From assembly GCA_002261195.1 (NCBI GenBank), contig MVBO01000058.1:1-64000 (forward strand): a DNA stretch of 64,000 nt, read 5' to 3'. Each line of letters opens with the position of its first letter. Positions within the stretch are counted from its first letter, which is position 1. The notes under the pieces are model-generated. The model was not told the origin of the DNA. It worked only from the letters and a program-made list of their open reading frames with translations, and made no database searches. This document shows positions 35,133 through 46,125 of the stretch, piece by piece. This DNA is from Bifiguratus adelaidae (lineage: Eukaryota > Mucoromycota > Endogonomycetes > Endogonales). The position numbers and the translations under genes were made by a program.

Positions 35133-37890
35133 ATGCAAGAGAACAATGAGGAAATGGAAGCAAGTAAGCGACCAAGGGTTAACAGAGCTTGGTGAGCAGC
35201 ACTATATCTGAGTGAGACGGTTGCAATGATGGTACTTTCTCTATCTTGTCGGTTGTAGCGACCGATGCAGGCACCGAAAGGCCAAATGTGATGGAGTACC
35301 TGTGTGTGGCAACTGTGCTGCATTAGGAGTGGAGGGTCGACGTATCGATGCGCCAAGGAAACACGGTCCACGAAAGGGCTATACACAAGCTTTGGAAAAC
35401 CGACTCGCCTACGTCTTGACGCTGGTGGAAACCATGGTGAATGACGGTCAATCAAACCAGGCAACTGTCGAATTACTCATTAATGAGTTGACTGGACCGA
35501 TAGAGTCACCTTCGGAAACCGTAATAGAAAGAAAGACGTCCAAAAATCGTGGCAAACATCAACTTTCATTGCAGTTCCCCTTCGAAACGGACAGCAAGAG
35601 AAAATCGCCCGTTTCCCGAGGTTCTTCGCTTTCGCCTCAAGACTACGTCCCTTCGACCAGTGAGTCAATGTACCCCGAAGACGAATCGGAACAAGAACAG
35701 GAAGGCGAAGAATTCGAAAGTATTAGCAAAGCGATGGGAGAGTTAAGCATAGACGACGCAAATTCGGTCAGATATTTTGGGAAATCATCAGGCTTTTATA
35801 TGCTTCAGCAAAAGTCGCATTTTCCGTCGTGGGGCGTTTCACTTATCTGTAAGAGGCCTTAACAACGCTCTGGACAGCTCGGGGCGTAAATACGAGGCGG
35901 AGAATGATATCGAGCCGGGAGTGGTTAACCCATTGGAACTACCTCCCCTCGACCTGTCAGAAGCATTGATCAATGCGTATTTCGAGCACTTTCATCCTCA
36001 ATTACCTATTCTTCGGCCGGAGTTTTTCTTACCAAACCAAGGGCGGCCGGCTAAACAACCTCCTTTGTTACTTCTAAATACGGTTTATGCTCTTGGTGCA
36101 CGCGTTTGCAACCAATCGCTCTTCGACACTAATTGTAAAATGCCTGGCGCTGGTAATGGCATGTTCTTTCGTAGAGCTAAGATGTTCCTGGATGATGATT
36201 ACGATATGTTGAGAATCACGACGGTGCAAGCACTTATACTTTTGGCAATTCACGAGCACGGATGTGCGCGAAATTCACGAGGTTGGCATTATGCAGGCAT
36301 GGTGAGTACTGCTTGTAGAGCCTTATACATCCTAACTCTCGATACGTTAGGCATTCCGCATGGCTCAAGATTTAGGATTGAATCGCAACAGCGAGAACTG
36401 GGACATTGACCTTGACGAACGCGACATTGACATCCCCTTGCCAAAGCCTACCGACTATCTCAAAAATCCTGATGGTGAAGCCGTGCTGCTCCACTTTTTA
36501 CAGTGTATCGGACTGGCAGAAATCGTCGGGCAGGTGCTTAGAAAGCTGTACGCCCCGTGCAAAGTGGCTTTCAACCCTCCTGCAATTAGCAGTATTCTCT
36601 CCAGCCTCGACCACGCCTTATACATGTGGCGCGAGAACTTGCCTCCACCGCTGCGATTGCCTGAAGACCTCACTCAAATTGAAAAGCAGAACTTGCCGCT
36701 TCCTATTTCAACTGTCATGTTGCACATGGAGTATTATACTATCACCATACTGCTGCATCGGCCATTCATTCCCAAGGCCGACAAGCGCGATACATCAGCG
36801 CCAGCAATCCTATCTCCGTCTCTTAGTATATGCACGTCGACGGCGAACGGCATTTTGGAGCTGGCCCTCATCACCAAGAGACGGAAACAAGTGCGCTGCC
36901 TTCACCACTTGGCGACCTATTCTTTATTCACAGCCTGCATCATATTTATTAACAATGCCTCCAACGATAGCGCACGACAGTCTTATTACAGCAAAATCAA
37001 CATCAAGCGCAACTTGGAAGTCCTAGACGACATGCGAGCCACATGGCCTGTTGCCCTTCGAATGTCTAGCATTCTTGGTGATTTGGCGGATCTCCGGGAG
37101 CTGATCCTACATGACGATGGGAAATTCGTCAAGCTTGAAGATGTGAAGGTCAAGCAAGAGCCCGAGTCACCTGGCGAGAATGGCTCAAGCGCCTCTCTTT
37201 TAAACGTTGGCGACGGCACCAACATTGATTCCGGCGAGCAATCAATGCCCCCGGCTCACATCGATCATGGCTAGCCTCTGTCGGATAATGGGATCCCGAT
37301 AACCTTCCAGGCATCAACTCTTTGGAGCAGCCAATCGACCGCTAATCAGCTGAATCTCTTCGACTATAAAACTGAACAGCCGTCAGCGCCTAGCGGGGAC
37401 TTTACATTACTCTACCCTTGACGCCAGAAAGCGCCGTACCCTTTTTCGGCCATGAATTGAACGCAACGTCGACCGTAATGTGTAGCTCTATCGCTCCAGT
37501 CTGACATACTCAAACTCTGAGGATACGAGTGACTTTAAAAGCGCATTCAAGTCGAGTCTATTCGGCACTTCGCAAACTATGGATACGTCTATGGTGGCAA
37601 ACTTATCGGATCCATTTCAGGGTAACCTTTTGCCCTCCTCCGGCTCTGCCAATACCTTTCCAATTTCCTCACCAGTCGATGACAGAATGACGACGTTTGG
37701 GATATTTCCGGATCTGACAAGACAAGCCTTTCATGGCGTTCCGTTTGGTGACGATGTGGACCAGTGGAACGCCTATATGCGGCAATTTTCGGCAGCAGAG
37801 TCCATGTCGAACACCAGCAACGCACCCGTTTTGGGCCTCGACGCTTCCAACAGGCTCTGCTCTCTGGTAGAACGTGATAGAAGGCGTTGA
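35133..37890 (+). pseudogene. Decaying tandem duplicate of the Zn2Cys6 factor
   Basis: The copy keeps the same two intron positions and long blocks such as SIDDANSVRYFG, LLLNTVYALGAR, FLDDDYDMLRITTVQAL and AFRMAQDLGLNRNSENWD. Five lesions are visible. The sixth zinc-cluster cysteine is lost (GVEGRRID where the intact copy has GSKCQYLD). One extra A in the run at 35810-35813 shifts the frame; the conserved frame resumes as SRIFRRGAFHLSVRG. About 27 codons covering the VFWSCYILDRYW core are deleted near 36420. A TAG at 37272-37274 comes early, followed by further frame breaks. A remnant of the C-terminus (FHGVPFGDDVDQWNAYMRQF) is still readable at 37579-37890. A single assembly error could explain the extra A but not the other changes. 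Confidence 0.85.
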
Positions 37891-38150
37891 ATATTCTTGG
37901 TGTGTTACTTCTTGTATATCAATAGATTCAGGGTCAGTTGGGTGTACATAGCATCTAAACAATCAAATCGCCAGATTGCGCACGTGCTCGATGGTGAACC
38001 CTTGGACGATACAGCCAATGGATGCCAAAGGCCGCACCGCAAAAAGAACGCCTTACCAAAAAGGATAAATGGCATGCATGGATTCAATACCATAGATTAA
38101 CGTGACGATACGGTACAATGTAAAAGACTCTATGCATATACTCTATACCC
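37891..38150. other. Convergent 3' flanks
   Basis: These 260 bases lie between the pseudogene end and the MFS stop codon. A CACGTG is present at 37981-37986. No gene is seen. Confidence 0.3.
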
Positions 38151-39569
38151 TCATTTCACCGCTAAGAGACGACGATCTTGCAACAATCGACTGGTTCCAA
38201 TTAAGAGACTACCAGCCACAATCATGACTCCCGAAAACAATTTTGCACCCCAATAAGCGCCATGCTGCGCGCCGACAATCCAACCGCCAATAGGCGGACC
38301 CAAAAGACAACCGAGGGAGCCAATGTACATGACCATGGATACGTACAAGCCAATACGATCACCGTACGGACACAATTGAGCGGGGCAAGCACCGATCAAG
38401 CTGACCACAGCACCGGAGGCAAACCCGAATGCGCAGGTAAAGAGAATGATCTCCCACGTCTCGGTAGAGGTCAACCACAAGAGCGTCAGGATGCCAGACG
38501 TAAAACAAGCAACAAACATAATGTTGAACCGGCCAAACCGATCGGCCAAAAGTCCGGGGATCACACGGCCAAATATGGAGACCCCATTCAGGAGGGCCAA
38601 GAGATAGAACGCCAGGGTGGGGTCCACACCATCTTGAATGGAGGCAATGGTGACGTAAAAGAAGGGAATGTAGAAACCGAGGCAGGTGATGAAAATACCA
38701 ATAGCAAAGGTGACGAATTGAGGATTCTTCACTGCGTCTGAGTCCCAAAAGACGATCCGATTGCGCCGTGGGAGACGTCCCTTCACAAAGAAGCAAGCGG
38801 GTATTAAGAGCACCAGGCATATGAACCCTATAATACGCAAGGACCACCCGAACCCGAGAGCATTTGACGACGTGTTGTTGAGCATATTATCGAGCGCGAT
38901 CGGCCAAATGATGCCGCCGAGAGACGACCCAGCGGCCACAATACCCAAGGCCACGCCTCGCTTCTTGAGAAACCAGTGATTTGTGGCGGTGACGGAACAG
39001 TTGAAAAGCATGCCTCCCGTCATGCCTTGAAGCACACCTTGCGTCAAGAAGAATTGATAGTACTCGGTCGCAAGACTGGCCATCATGATACTGAACACAA
39101 ACAAGGTCGAACTGACAATCATGATCCAACGTGCGCCGAATCGATCGAAAAGTGGTCCACACAAGCCGCAGCCAAGAAACATGCCAAAGAATTGAAATGA
39201 TCCAATCCACGATATGTCAGATTCGGGCCGATTGGGAAGCAAGGTTTGCAGATAGTACGTCTCAATCACACCCCAAGCATTTGACAGTCCAAAAGAGACA
39301 AAGAAGGCGCATGCTCCACCTAATACCACCAACCAAGCCTGAAGACCACCGTCAGGAAAGACGAGACGGTCTTGTATTATCTCTCCTTCGATTTCTTGCT
39401 GCTTTTCCAAGGCTGCTTCTTCTTGTTCCAAGTCCATGGGTGCATGCCTCGCCCGTTGACCGTCTGCCTCTGTTAATGTTCTGTTGTCGTCCGTCGTCTC
39501 CATGATAAGCGCATAGGTGCACAACTCCAAGCTCTTTTTATAGCGCGTCAACAAATATCCGGTCTCCAA
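38151..39569 (-). CDS. MFS transporter, monocarboxylate-porter-like family
   Basis: This is a major facilitator superfamily protein of the MCT/Mch group, a plasma-membrane carrier whose substrate cannot be read from sequence. After an acidic N-terminal tail comes the family opening FPDGGLQAWLVVLGGACAFF, then about twelve hydrophobic segments in two bundles. The loop motif GPLFDRFGARW between TM2 and TM3 and the DRFGRFN loop in the second half are typical. It is one exon without introns, unlike nearly all neighbours. The upstream ATG gives 472 residues; METTDDNRTLTEAD from 39503 is the more likely start. It is divergent from the bZIP gene. Confidence 0.88.
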   Translation of the reverse strand: METGYLLTRYKKSLELCTYALIMETTDDNRTLTEADGQRARHAPMDLEQEEAALEKQQEIEGEIIQDRLVFPDGGLQAWLVVLGGACAFFVSFGLSNAWGVIETYYLQTLLPNRPESDISWIGSFQFFGMFLGCGLCGPLFDRFGARWIMIVSSTLFVFSIMMASLATEYYQFFLTQGVLQGMTGGMLFNCSVTATNHWFLKKRGVALGIVAAGSSLGGIIWPIALDNMLNNTSSNALGFGWSLRIIGFICLVLLIPACFFVKGRLPRRNRIVFWDSDAVKNPQFVTFAIGIFITCLGFYIPFFYVTIASIQDGVDPTLAFYLLALLNGVSIFGRVIPGLLADRFGRFNIMFVACFTSGILTLLWLTSTETWEIILFTCAFGFASGAVVSLIGACPAQLCPYGDRIGLYVSMVMYIGSLGCLLGPPIGGWIVGAQHGAYWGAKLFSGVMIVAGSLLIGTSRLLQDRRLLAVK

Positions 39570-39953
39570 AGTCGTGCCTTTGACGAAAATAGTTTATCCG
39601 AAATTTTTTGCTCGGTAAATGAATGAATGAAATGCATTCGAATCCAACGACCTGGAAGGTCCTTAATCGGCGTAGATCGTCAATCTGACTCAGCAAGGAT
39701 CCGTGGTTGCGAGTCAGCTGTATGCGGTCCTCATTTGAAGACAGCAAGCGCTGTATATTGCTCACATGGGTAATATCCTGGGCAAAGATAAGACACTCGG
39801 TCATTATCTGGATTGATGGTGTCCCACACATCGGACCGTTCCGCGCCAATGTATTCGTCGATCCCACAACAAACCCGCCCTCAACACACCACTCGTAAAT
39901 GATTAACTCCCTTCCGAACCCCCCCTCAACAATTCACCCTTGGAGACGTTCAC
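39570..39953. other. Divergent region between MFS and bZIP genes
   Basis: These 384 bases hold both upstream regions. Small open frames occur on both strands without family signal. The bZIP factor may control its neighbour, which is inference from position only. Confidence 0.35.
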
Positions 39954-41339
39954 ATGTTTGCGAGTCAGCCCGAGACATCATACGGCATGGTTCCTAGGAA
40001 CATGACGGATGCACGGCATATACAGACAAATCGAAGTGCAGCAGAAGCCAAGGAGACGCCACGACTTTTGTTTCTCAACGAGAACGACAAGACAGTGACA
40101 TCACGCAAGAAACCCGGTAGGAAACCCAAGGGAACACCGGTCAGTGTTCTCAAGGCACGCAATCGATTGGCGCAACAAGCCTATCGGGAGCGTAAAGAGC
40201 ATTTTGTGGCAGACTTGCAAGACCAACTGGCCAAGGCAAAAGCACAGCGCGATGATGCCCGACGGAAGATTAAGGCGCTTGAGAAGCTGGTCGGGCAGTT
40301 GCAGAGTGAACTCTTGACGCACAAGGATATTTTGCTCGAAGCACGGACGACCATCATTGAACATGGAGGCACTAGAGCTTTGGAGATTGATTTTTTATTG
40401 AATCGTGAAGTACCGCGACTGGTGACGCAGGATATGATTGCCAACACGGTCGGCGTGATGGATCCAAATGCGATGTCTGAGGAGCTCAAAAAGCTTCTCG
40501 CCGATGACGATTTGTTTTCTCCTATCATGACTGCACCAGACTCGGTTTCTTCAGCAGCCTCAGCGAATCTCAGTCCAGAAACAGTGTCAGGTCCCTACAC
40601 ACCAGCGAAACCTGAGGAAGTGCTAACGATTCCCTTATATCAAGCCAACATGAGCAACAATGGTGTTGATCTATCGACAATTCCGGTTAATTTCATGGAC
40701 CTAAAACTAACATTTCCACTGGAAACTGAAATGTTTCCCGAGTCCGCCTGTCCGCCGCCATCATCTCTCGACCGCACTGATACCCTAGACGCAGAACCTA
40801 AATCCTATCCCTTCATTCCTACGTATGCCGCCTTACGGACTATTCACCTCCAACTCATTGTACAATCCATCTTTCCCGCCTTTGGACACAAAAATCTCAT
40901 CCCTACGCCACTTCAACTGGTTACTAACCACGATGTGCGCATCAATTATCTTCCCATGGCTAACGTACGCGATCGGATCCTTCTCTTCCAAGACGTGCTC
41001 GATATAGACATGGTAACTACGGCTCTTCGGTGCGACTCCCGATGCTGGGGTCCCGAACCCTTTTCTTGCACTTCCTGGGAGCTTCCGGAAAGCTTCTTTT
41101 CCACGTATTGGTTCTTATGCGATCAAGAATTGGTAGACTGTACGAACCGGTGGAGACGACGAGCGGGCAAAGAAGATGTACGATGGGATCCGCTTGGACG
41201 ACATGTGACGGCTGCCAGTATTGGCATGGATGAACGCGTGATGGGTGAGTTGAACCATGAATGGAGAATGCATGAGCTCATGCCCATTGTTTTAGGATCG
41301 ATTGTCAAGCAAATGGAAGCATTAAATGTGTCATCATAG
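39954..41339 (+). CDS. bZIP transcription factor with DUF3425-like C-terminus
   Basis: The basic region is KARNRLAQQAYRERKEHFV, followed by a leucine-zipper-like coiled coil (LQDQLAKAKAQRDDARRKI to LEKLVGQLQSELLTHK). The asparagine and QQAYRER pattern is the Yap/Pap1 or HapX type, and RKKPGRKPKGTP just before it recalls the linker of HapX-type factors. The C-terminal block (WGPEPFSCTSWELPESFFST, then YWFLCDQ) matches the DUF3425 pattern that many fungal bZIP proteins carry. The gene is one exon of 461 residues. ATG 39954 follows a pyrimidine-rich leader; no upstream in-frame ATG is needed. Targets unknown. Confidence 0.87.
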   Translation: MFASQPETSYGMVPRNMTDARHIQTNRSAAEAKETPRLLFLNENDKTVTSRKKPGRKPKGTPVSVLKARNRLAQQAYRERKEHFVADLQDQLAKAKAQRDDARRKIKALEKLVGQLQSELLTHKDILLEARTTIIEHGGTRALEIDFLLNREVPRLVTQDMIANTVGVMDPNAMSEELKKLLADDDLFSPIMTAPDSVSSAASANLSPETVSGPYTPAKPEEVLTIPLYQANMSNNGVDLSTIPVNFMDLKLTFPLETEMFPESACPPPSSLDRTDTLDAEPKSYPFIPTYAALRTIHLQLIVQSIFPAFGHKNLIPTPLQLVTNHDVRINYLPMANVRDRILLFQDVLDIDMVTTALRCDSRCWGPEPFSCTSWELPESFFSTYWFLCDQELVDCTNRWRRRAGKEDVRWDPLGRHVTAASIGMDERVMGELNHEWRMHELMPIVLGSIVKQMEALNVSS

Positions 41340-41441
41340 CGGTGTTGAGAAAATCCTAATGTTACACCCGGTCCACAGTTCCATTCAATTGTACATAACA
41401 TCACAGACATCATCTCGAATACCGAGCGTTGCGTTTTTTGG

Positions 41442-43631
41442 CTAAGACTCTTTACGCCCAATCAGTCCTTTTAACATGTCAAAACTGTTGCCATCCGGTT
41501 GCAAGGTATACCGATCCAGGGGAGGATCAATGGCAACGGTTTTCAATAATCCGTAATCGGACGTGATACCTTCAATCCGCACTTGAACGTCATTAAGCGA
41601 TTTGAGACGCACGATTGCTCCAGAGTGTAACCAGCGCTTGTAATAGAGCGATTCCAGCTCGCCCGCAAAGCCAGCTTCGCAAAATTGATCGTACATGCGT
41701 TCAAACGTGACGAGTAAATCAGCCAAGACTTGTTCGCGAGTAAGGAGAGGTAAAGCGGGTTGGCCTTTGCTTATTAGCTTTTTGTTTTCGCGTTGAATCA
41801 GGGCATTGACGGAAGTGGTGGGAAGAGGATTGGAAATGTTGGTACCACACCCAATCACGAGCAGAAACTCGCCATTGAGATAACTAGAATTGACTAAGAC
41901 ACCGCCAATTTTCCGGAGCGCTTTGGTTTCCTGGCCCGCCTGGCCTTCTGTCGATTCCGCATAGATATCGTTAGGCCATTTTAGGCGGAGTGGGATATTT
42001 TCGTAGCCGGGTTTGCTTCGAATAGCTTCGACAAAAGCGAGGGATATTAGGTACTGAATGAAAACGACAGGAGCATGTGAGAGATGAGTTGGATGACGGA
42101 GTACTAGACTGAATTGAAGAGCACCGACGATGGATACCCAAGAATTCCGTCCGCGCCCTGTAGGGGGATCAGCAGCTGTGAATGATTCTGATTCAAACAT
42201 TGAGCCTACCTCGACCAGCTACTTGATGGGCTGCCGAGCACACAAAACCAGAGGGAAGGGTTTGCGAGAATTTGAAGTTTCTGGGAGAAGCACGTATGTG
42301 TCAGGCATAACCCAAACGAACTAATTCAAAACGATAATGACTTACTTGTCGAGCATGGTCTGGGTACTTGTGACAATTTCAGCATACAAGACGCTGCTTC
42401 CAAAATTAAACCACTTTCCACCCGCAAACTCCGCTTTTCGACGTTCTATCAAATGGGAGTAGTAATCGCGCAGGCTAAAGTTTGGCGTCAAGCTGACATC
42501 GGGCAATTCCTGATTGAGGACAATGCGCTTGACGGGATTCTCTTCATCAGCATCAAGTGTCAATTTTGAAAGGTCTAGCGGGAGGGATGATGTGACTTGT
42601 TGAAGATAGAAGGTATCGTTGGTATCCTTGATGATCATTTCGCTACCCGAGAGATCCTTCCAAGAGTCGGCAATCCGTGAATATAGCTCCGGCGAGCTAG
42701 CGGTGAGATATAGTGGGGTAATGGAGAGCAGAGGGTTATCGGCAAACGCCTGCTCCTGATGACCGCGTGTCGTTGCGGCAACCTTGAGACCCATTCGGGC
42801 AAAGACGGTGCGCAAAAACTCCTTTCGATAAGGTTCGGCCTTGGTAAGCGCAGCGATCATGTTGGTGCCAGCATAGTCTGGATTGGAGGAATCCAACTTT
42901 GTGACGTCATATTCCGGATGTATGCCGACAAGAAATGCGGTTCCTCGACCAAAACTACATTGAATAGCGGCTGCTGGCCTCTGTTCGGTCGATGATTCTA
43001 GTTCGGTGGTGTTGTAACGTGCAAGTACTTCCACATTTGGATATTGTGATGCGTCGATGAATGCGCCTCCACCGTTATAATACATGTCGACTTGAGGTGG
43101 CAGATCCTCTCTGGTTGTCATGCTGGCCAAAGCCTGTAAATTGATGTCCACGAGAGCAGCTCTAGCCCCTCGTTCTGAATTATACACAAATCCAGGAAAG
43201 ATGGTTCCTCGACATTGCCCGGGAAAGAATGCCAGTTGTCGCTCTCCACAAACTTCCATGTCCGCCTTGCCCTTTTCGAATTCGATGGATGTCGAAGCGT
43301 AATAGGCACCGGCACATATTCCCCAGTAACGGCCACCTTGCGCCACATACTCTTTGATCCGCTCATTGCCCTTGCCATTCAAATCTCTGCAGTAAGGTAG
43401 ATCTCTTCCCCCTGGGATCACAAGTAAACTGCATGTCTCCATCCACGGATCATCGATGAGCGTCTTTGCGTCCACGGTCATGATATCGTACGCATGACCC
43501 AACAGCGTCTTGAGCGTCGACATCGTATGGTTAACTGAAGTAGGAGACGTACCATCTCCTCGATAGACCAGGATATTCATACCCAATGTTACCAACGTGG
43601 AGCGACAAGCGACAAAGGAGCGAAGGAGCAT
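41442..43631 (-). CDS. BPL1: Biotin-protein ligase (holocarboxylase synthetase)
   Basis: This enzyme makes biotinyl-AMP and attaches biotin to carboxylases. The N-terminal half is the BPL_N glutamine-amidotransferase-like domain (ILVYRGDGTSP, LLVIPGGRDLPYC, YWGICAGAYYAS). The catalytic half has VSSTQTMLDKN, the biotin/ATP loop HQVAGRGRGRNSW (joined over an intron near 42153-42203), LRLKWPNDIYAE and GGVLVNSS. Another intron lies near 42270-42340. The stop is at 41442-41444. Two in-frame starts exist: ATG at 43631 adds MLLRSFVACRSTLVTLG, while ATG at 43580 begins MNILVYRGDG, the usual BPL1 start. The extension is basic, hydroxylated and lacks acids, as in mitochondrial presequences. Confidence 0.93.
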
Positions 43632-43744
43632 TCAACGCCATTTTTGGGAATGCAGCAAGGTAACAAGTGAAGAGTTAAAGAGCGCATGCAAGGCATTAAC
43701 AACGATTATTGAGGACAGTAGAGTGGGAGGAACCTCCGGTAGTG
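43632..43744. promoter_or_regulatory. Compact divergent promoter of BPL1 and TDP1
   Basis: Only 113 bases separate the outermost ATG of BPL1 from the TDP1 ATG (164 if BPL1 starts at 43580). No specific site was recognised. Confidence 0.4.
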
Positions 43745-45985
43745 ATGCCGGTGTCTAGTGATTCGTCACTGGACTCGACCAGTACACTGGAAGACCTGTC
43801 AGCGCAAGAAGACGCCACCGCGCGTTCAGAGGGGCAGGTACGTCCTATGCCTTGTGTACATCGCTGTATAGGCTGATAAGCGTCGTTCAAGCTGGCTAAT
43901 GGGCCACAAGAGGATAAAGAATGGTGGAAGGTGAAGAAGAGGCCTCGAGAAGAGAGTAACGAAGGGAATTCGATATCCGAAAGAGCACAATTGCCCTCAT
44001 TGAACGACAGGGAGGCGTCCGCTGAGGTGGAATATGTACATCCAGGTGTGAGCTTAACGGCAGTGACAGAGCTACCGGACAGCGAAAATCGAGGGTGCAT
44101 GTCATTGCGCGACATTCTCTATCAGGTTGTATACAGTGAAAAACAAAGCAATGTGGACATTGGCTCATAGTGATGAGAAGGGTACGCCTATCAAAGAGAT
44201 GCTGCAATTCAATATGAAGGTGGACCTCGAATGGTTTCTGGCGCATCTCGATGAGAATGATCGACAACGTATTCCAATGACCATTGTACATGGCTCTACC
44301 GGCGAAAATGCAGTCTTGATGAAGGTGAGTCACGATCAGACATGCCGGTCAGTCTTGATCTGACCTTCCGTTAGGAGCTAATCTCCAAAAGTTACCAGAA
44401 CGTGAAGCTCGTTCAGCCCTACTTGCCGGTACCTTATGGTAAGGGTTACGAGCGCATACAATCTGTTTATACACATTGATCCCGCTTCACTGTAGGCACA
44501 CATCATTCCAAGGTAGCGTTGCACTCACAGAATCTCTTACTCGATACTCATTGCATGTATTTCAGGCCATGCTCTTATTTTTTACCGATAGCACTCTCCA
44601 AGTTGTCATCCATACCGCGAATCTCGTTGCGGGCGATTGGGAGTAAGTATGTGACGAGAAGTTGGCATAGCATTGAACCAAAATCGTTGCCTTTAGCTAC
44701 CGAACGCAGGAAGTTTGGCAGAGTCCACGGTTGCATCTCAAATCCTACTCCGAGTCCGAGAGTTATGTACCGCTAGCAGCAACATCGCAATTCGAACTCG
44801 ATCTCATTGCCTACTTGCGTGCGTATGAGCATCGGCTGACAAAGTTCATCAAGGCTATACAACAATACGATTTTTCACCTGTACGAGCGGTGCTCATTGC
44901 TTCTACACCGGGCTATCACACTAATGCAAATATGTACAAATGGGGACACATGCGTCTGCGAGACGTGTTGAGGAGGGTTGACGTTGGCTCTGTCGAGGAC
45001 TCTCGTAACGACTTGGTCATCTGTCAGGTAGGAGAAAGCAGTGACCGACCTGTGGATATTCACTCACTGAAATGCAGTTTTCGAGCATAGGCTCCGTGCC
45101 ACATGCCTGGTTTACTGATGCGCTTGGCGCCAGTCTACGTTCGAGCACAGTCAGTCAATTCGAGCCATCAATGGTAAGCAAGGTTTCGGGATCCAAAAAG
45201 CGAATCTTAGGCGGAACTGAAGCAAATCTGAAAATTGTGTATCCAACGTTATACAATGTTCGTGACAGGTACCGTTGAGAGTGCTGATCCCGGGAGAAAG
45301 CACATTAACCTTTTGGCTTAGTCTCATGGGCTGGCGCGCCGGTGGAGCTCTGCCGCATGATTACAGTAAGTAGTGTGAGTGAATCGGATGGCCATGGATG
45401 TGAACCTGCCTTGCGTCCTTCAGAAAATTGGTTGAAACAAAAGGATTGGATGATGCCCTATTTGCATCGGTGGAAAGGCGTGCGCTCGGGACGAGATCGA
45501 GCATCTCCTCACATCAAGACGTATACAAGGCTTCGCTTGCAAACGCAGAGCAAAGATGATAAAGAAGGCGAACCAGCCGACGCCGAAATTTTGTGGCACT
45601 TGGTCACAAGCGCAAATCTAAGCCGAGCCGCTTGGGGAGACTTGCAAAAGAATGGTACACAGTTCATGGTGCGTAGCTACGAGCTAGGTGTGTTGATCTA
45701 CCCCGCTCTATGGAAGGTAAGGACCCTTTTGCGATCCAGCGCTAATCTTTAACTACCGCCGCTCGATAGAATGAAAACGAGCGTGAGATAGCTATGGTGA
45801 ACGCGACAAGAGATAACCCCAAACCAACTTGCAAGGACCAAGCTTATCGACGCTTGATACCTATCCGTTTACCGTACGATTTGCCATTGACACCTTATGT
45901 GCCAGGCAAAGACGAAGCGTGGACGTGGGATGTGTCCCGAGAGGAAGTCGATTGGCTGGGTTTTCGCTGGGACGGTTCGCGCTGA
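43745..45985 (+). CDS. TDP1: Tyrosyl-DNA phosphodiesterase 1
   Basis: TDP1 removes topoisomerase-I peptides from DNA 3' ends in the nucleus. The two HKD motifs are visible: GTHHSKAMLLFF followed by VIHTANLVAGDW, and SPHIKTYTRL followed by WHLVTSANLSRAAWG. Further family strings are QFNMKVDLEWFL, KNGTQFMVRSYELGVL and the end VPYDLP-like LPYDLPLTPYVPGKDEAWTW. The N-terminus is Ser/Asp/Glu-rich and disordered, as usual. At least nine introns are inferred; all keep frame. The SLRDILYQ to KGTPIKEML junction (about 44126-44178) uses an unusual GATGAG acceptor and is the least certain. The stop is TGA 45983-45985. About 580 residues is normal. Confidence 0.92.
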
Positions 45986-46125
45986 TGTGCTTGCCACCAC
46001 TCAGTGTACATTTACTTTTGTATATAGACATCTTTGGATCTCATTGCAGGTTCAATACCAACGTTTGCCCTTTTGCAAAAGTCTTCCATTTTCGAGTATA
46101 AGCGTAGTGTATAATATGTGACAGT

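Noticed and set aside
37579-37890. Separate small gene with its own ATG
   Set aside because: Its FHGVPFGDDVDQWNAYM matches the C-terminus of the upstream intact factor, so it is a pseudogene remnant.
38262-39505. Several long plus-strand and alternate minus-strand frames
   Set aside because: All lie within the intronless MFS gene, whose own frame shows the twelve-helix pattern.
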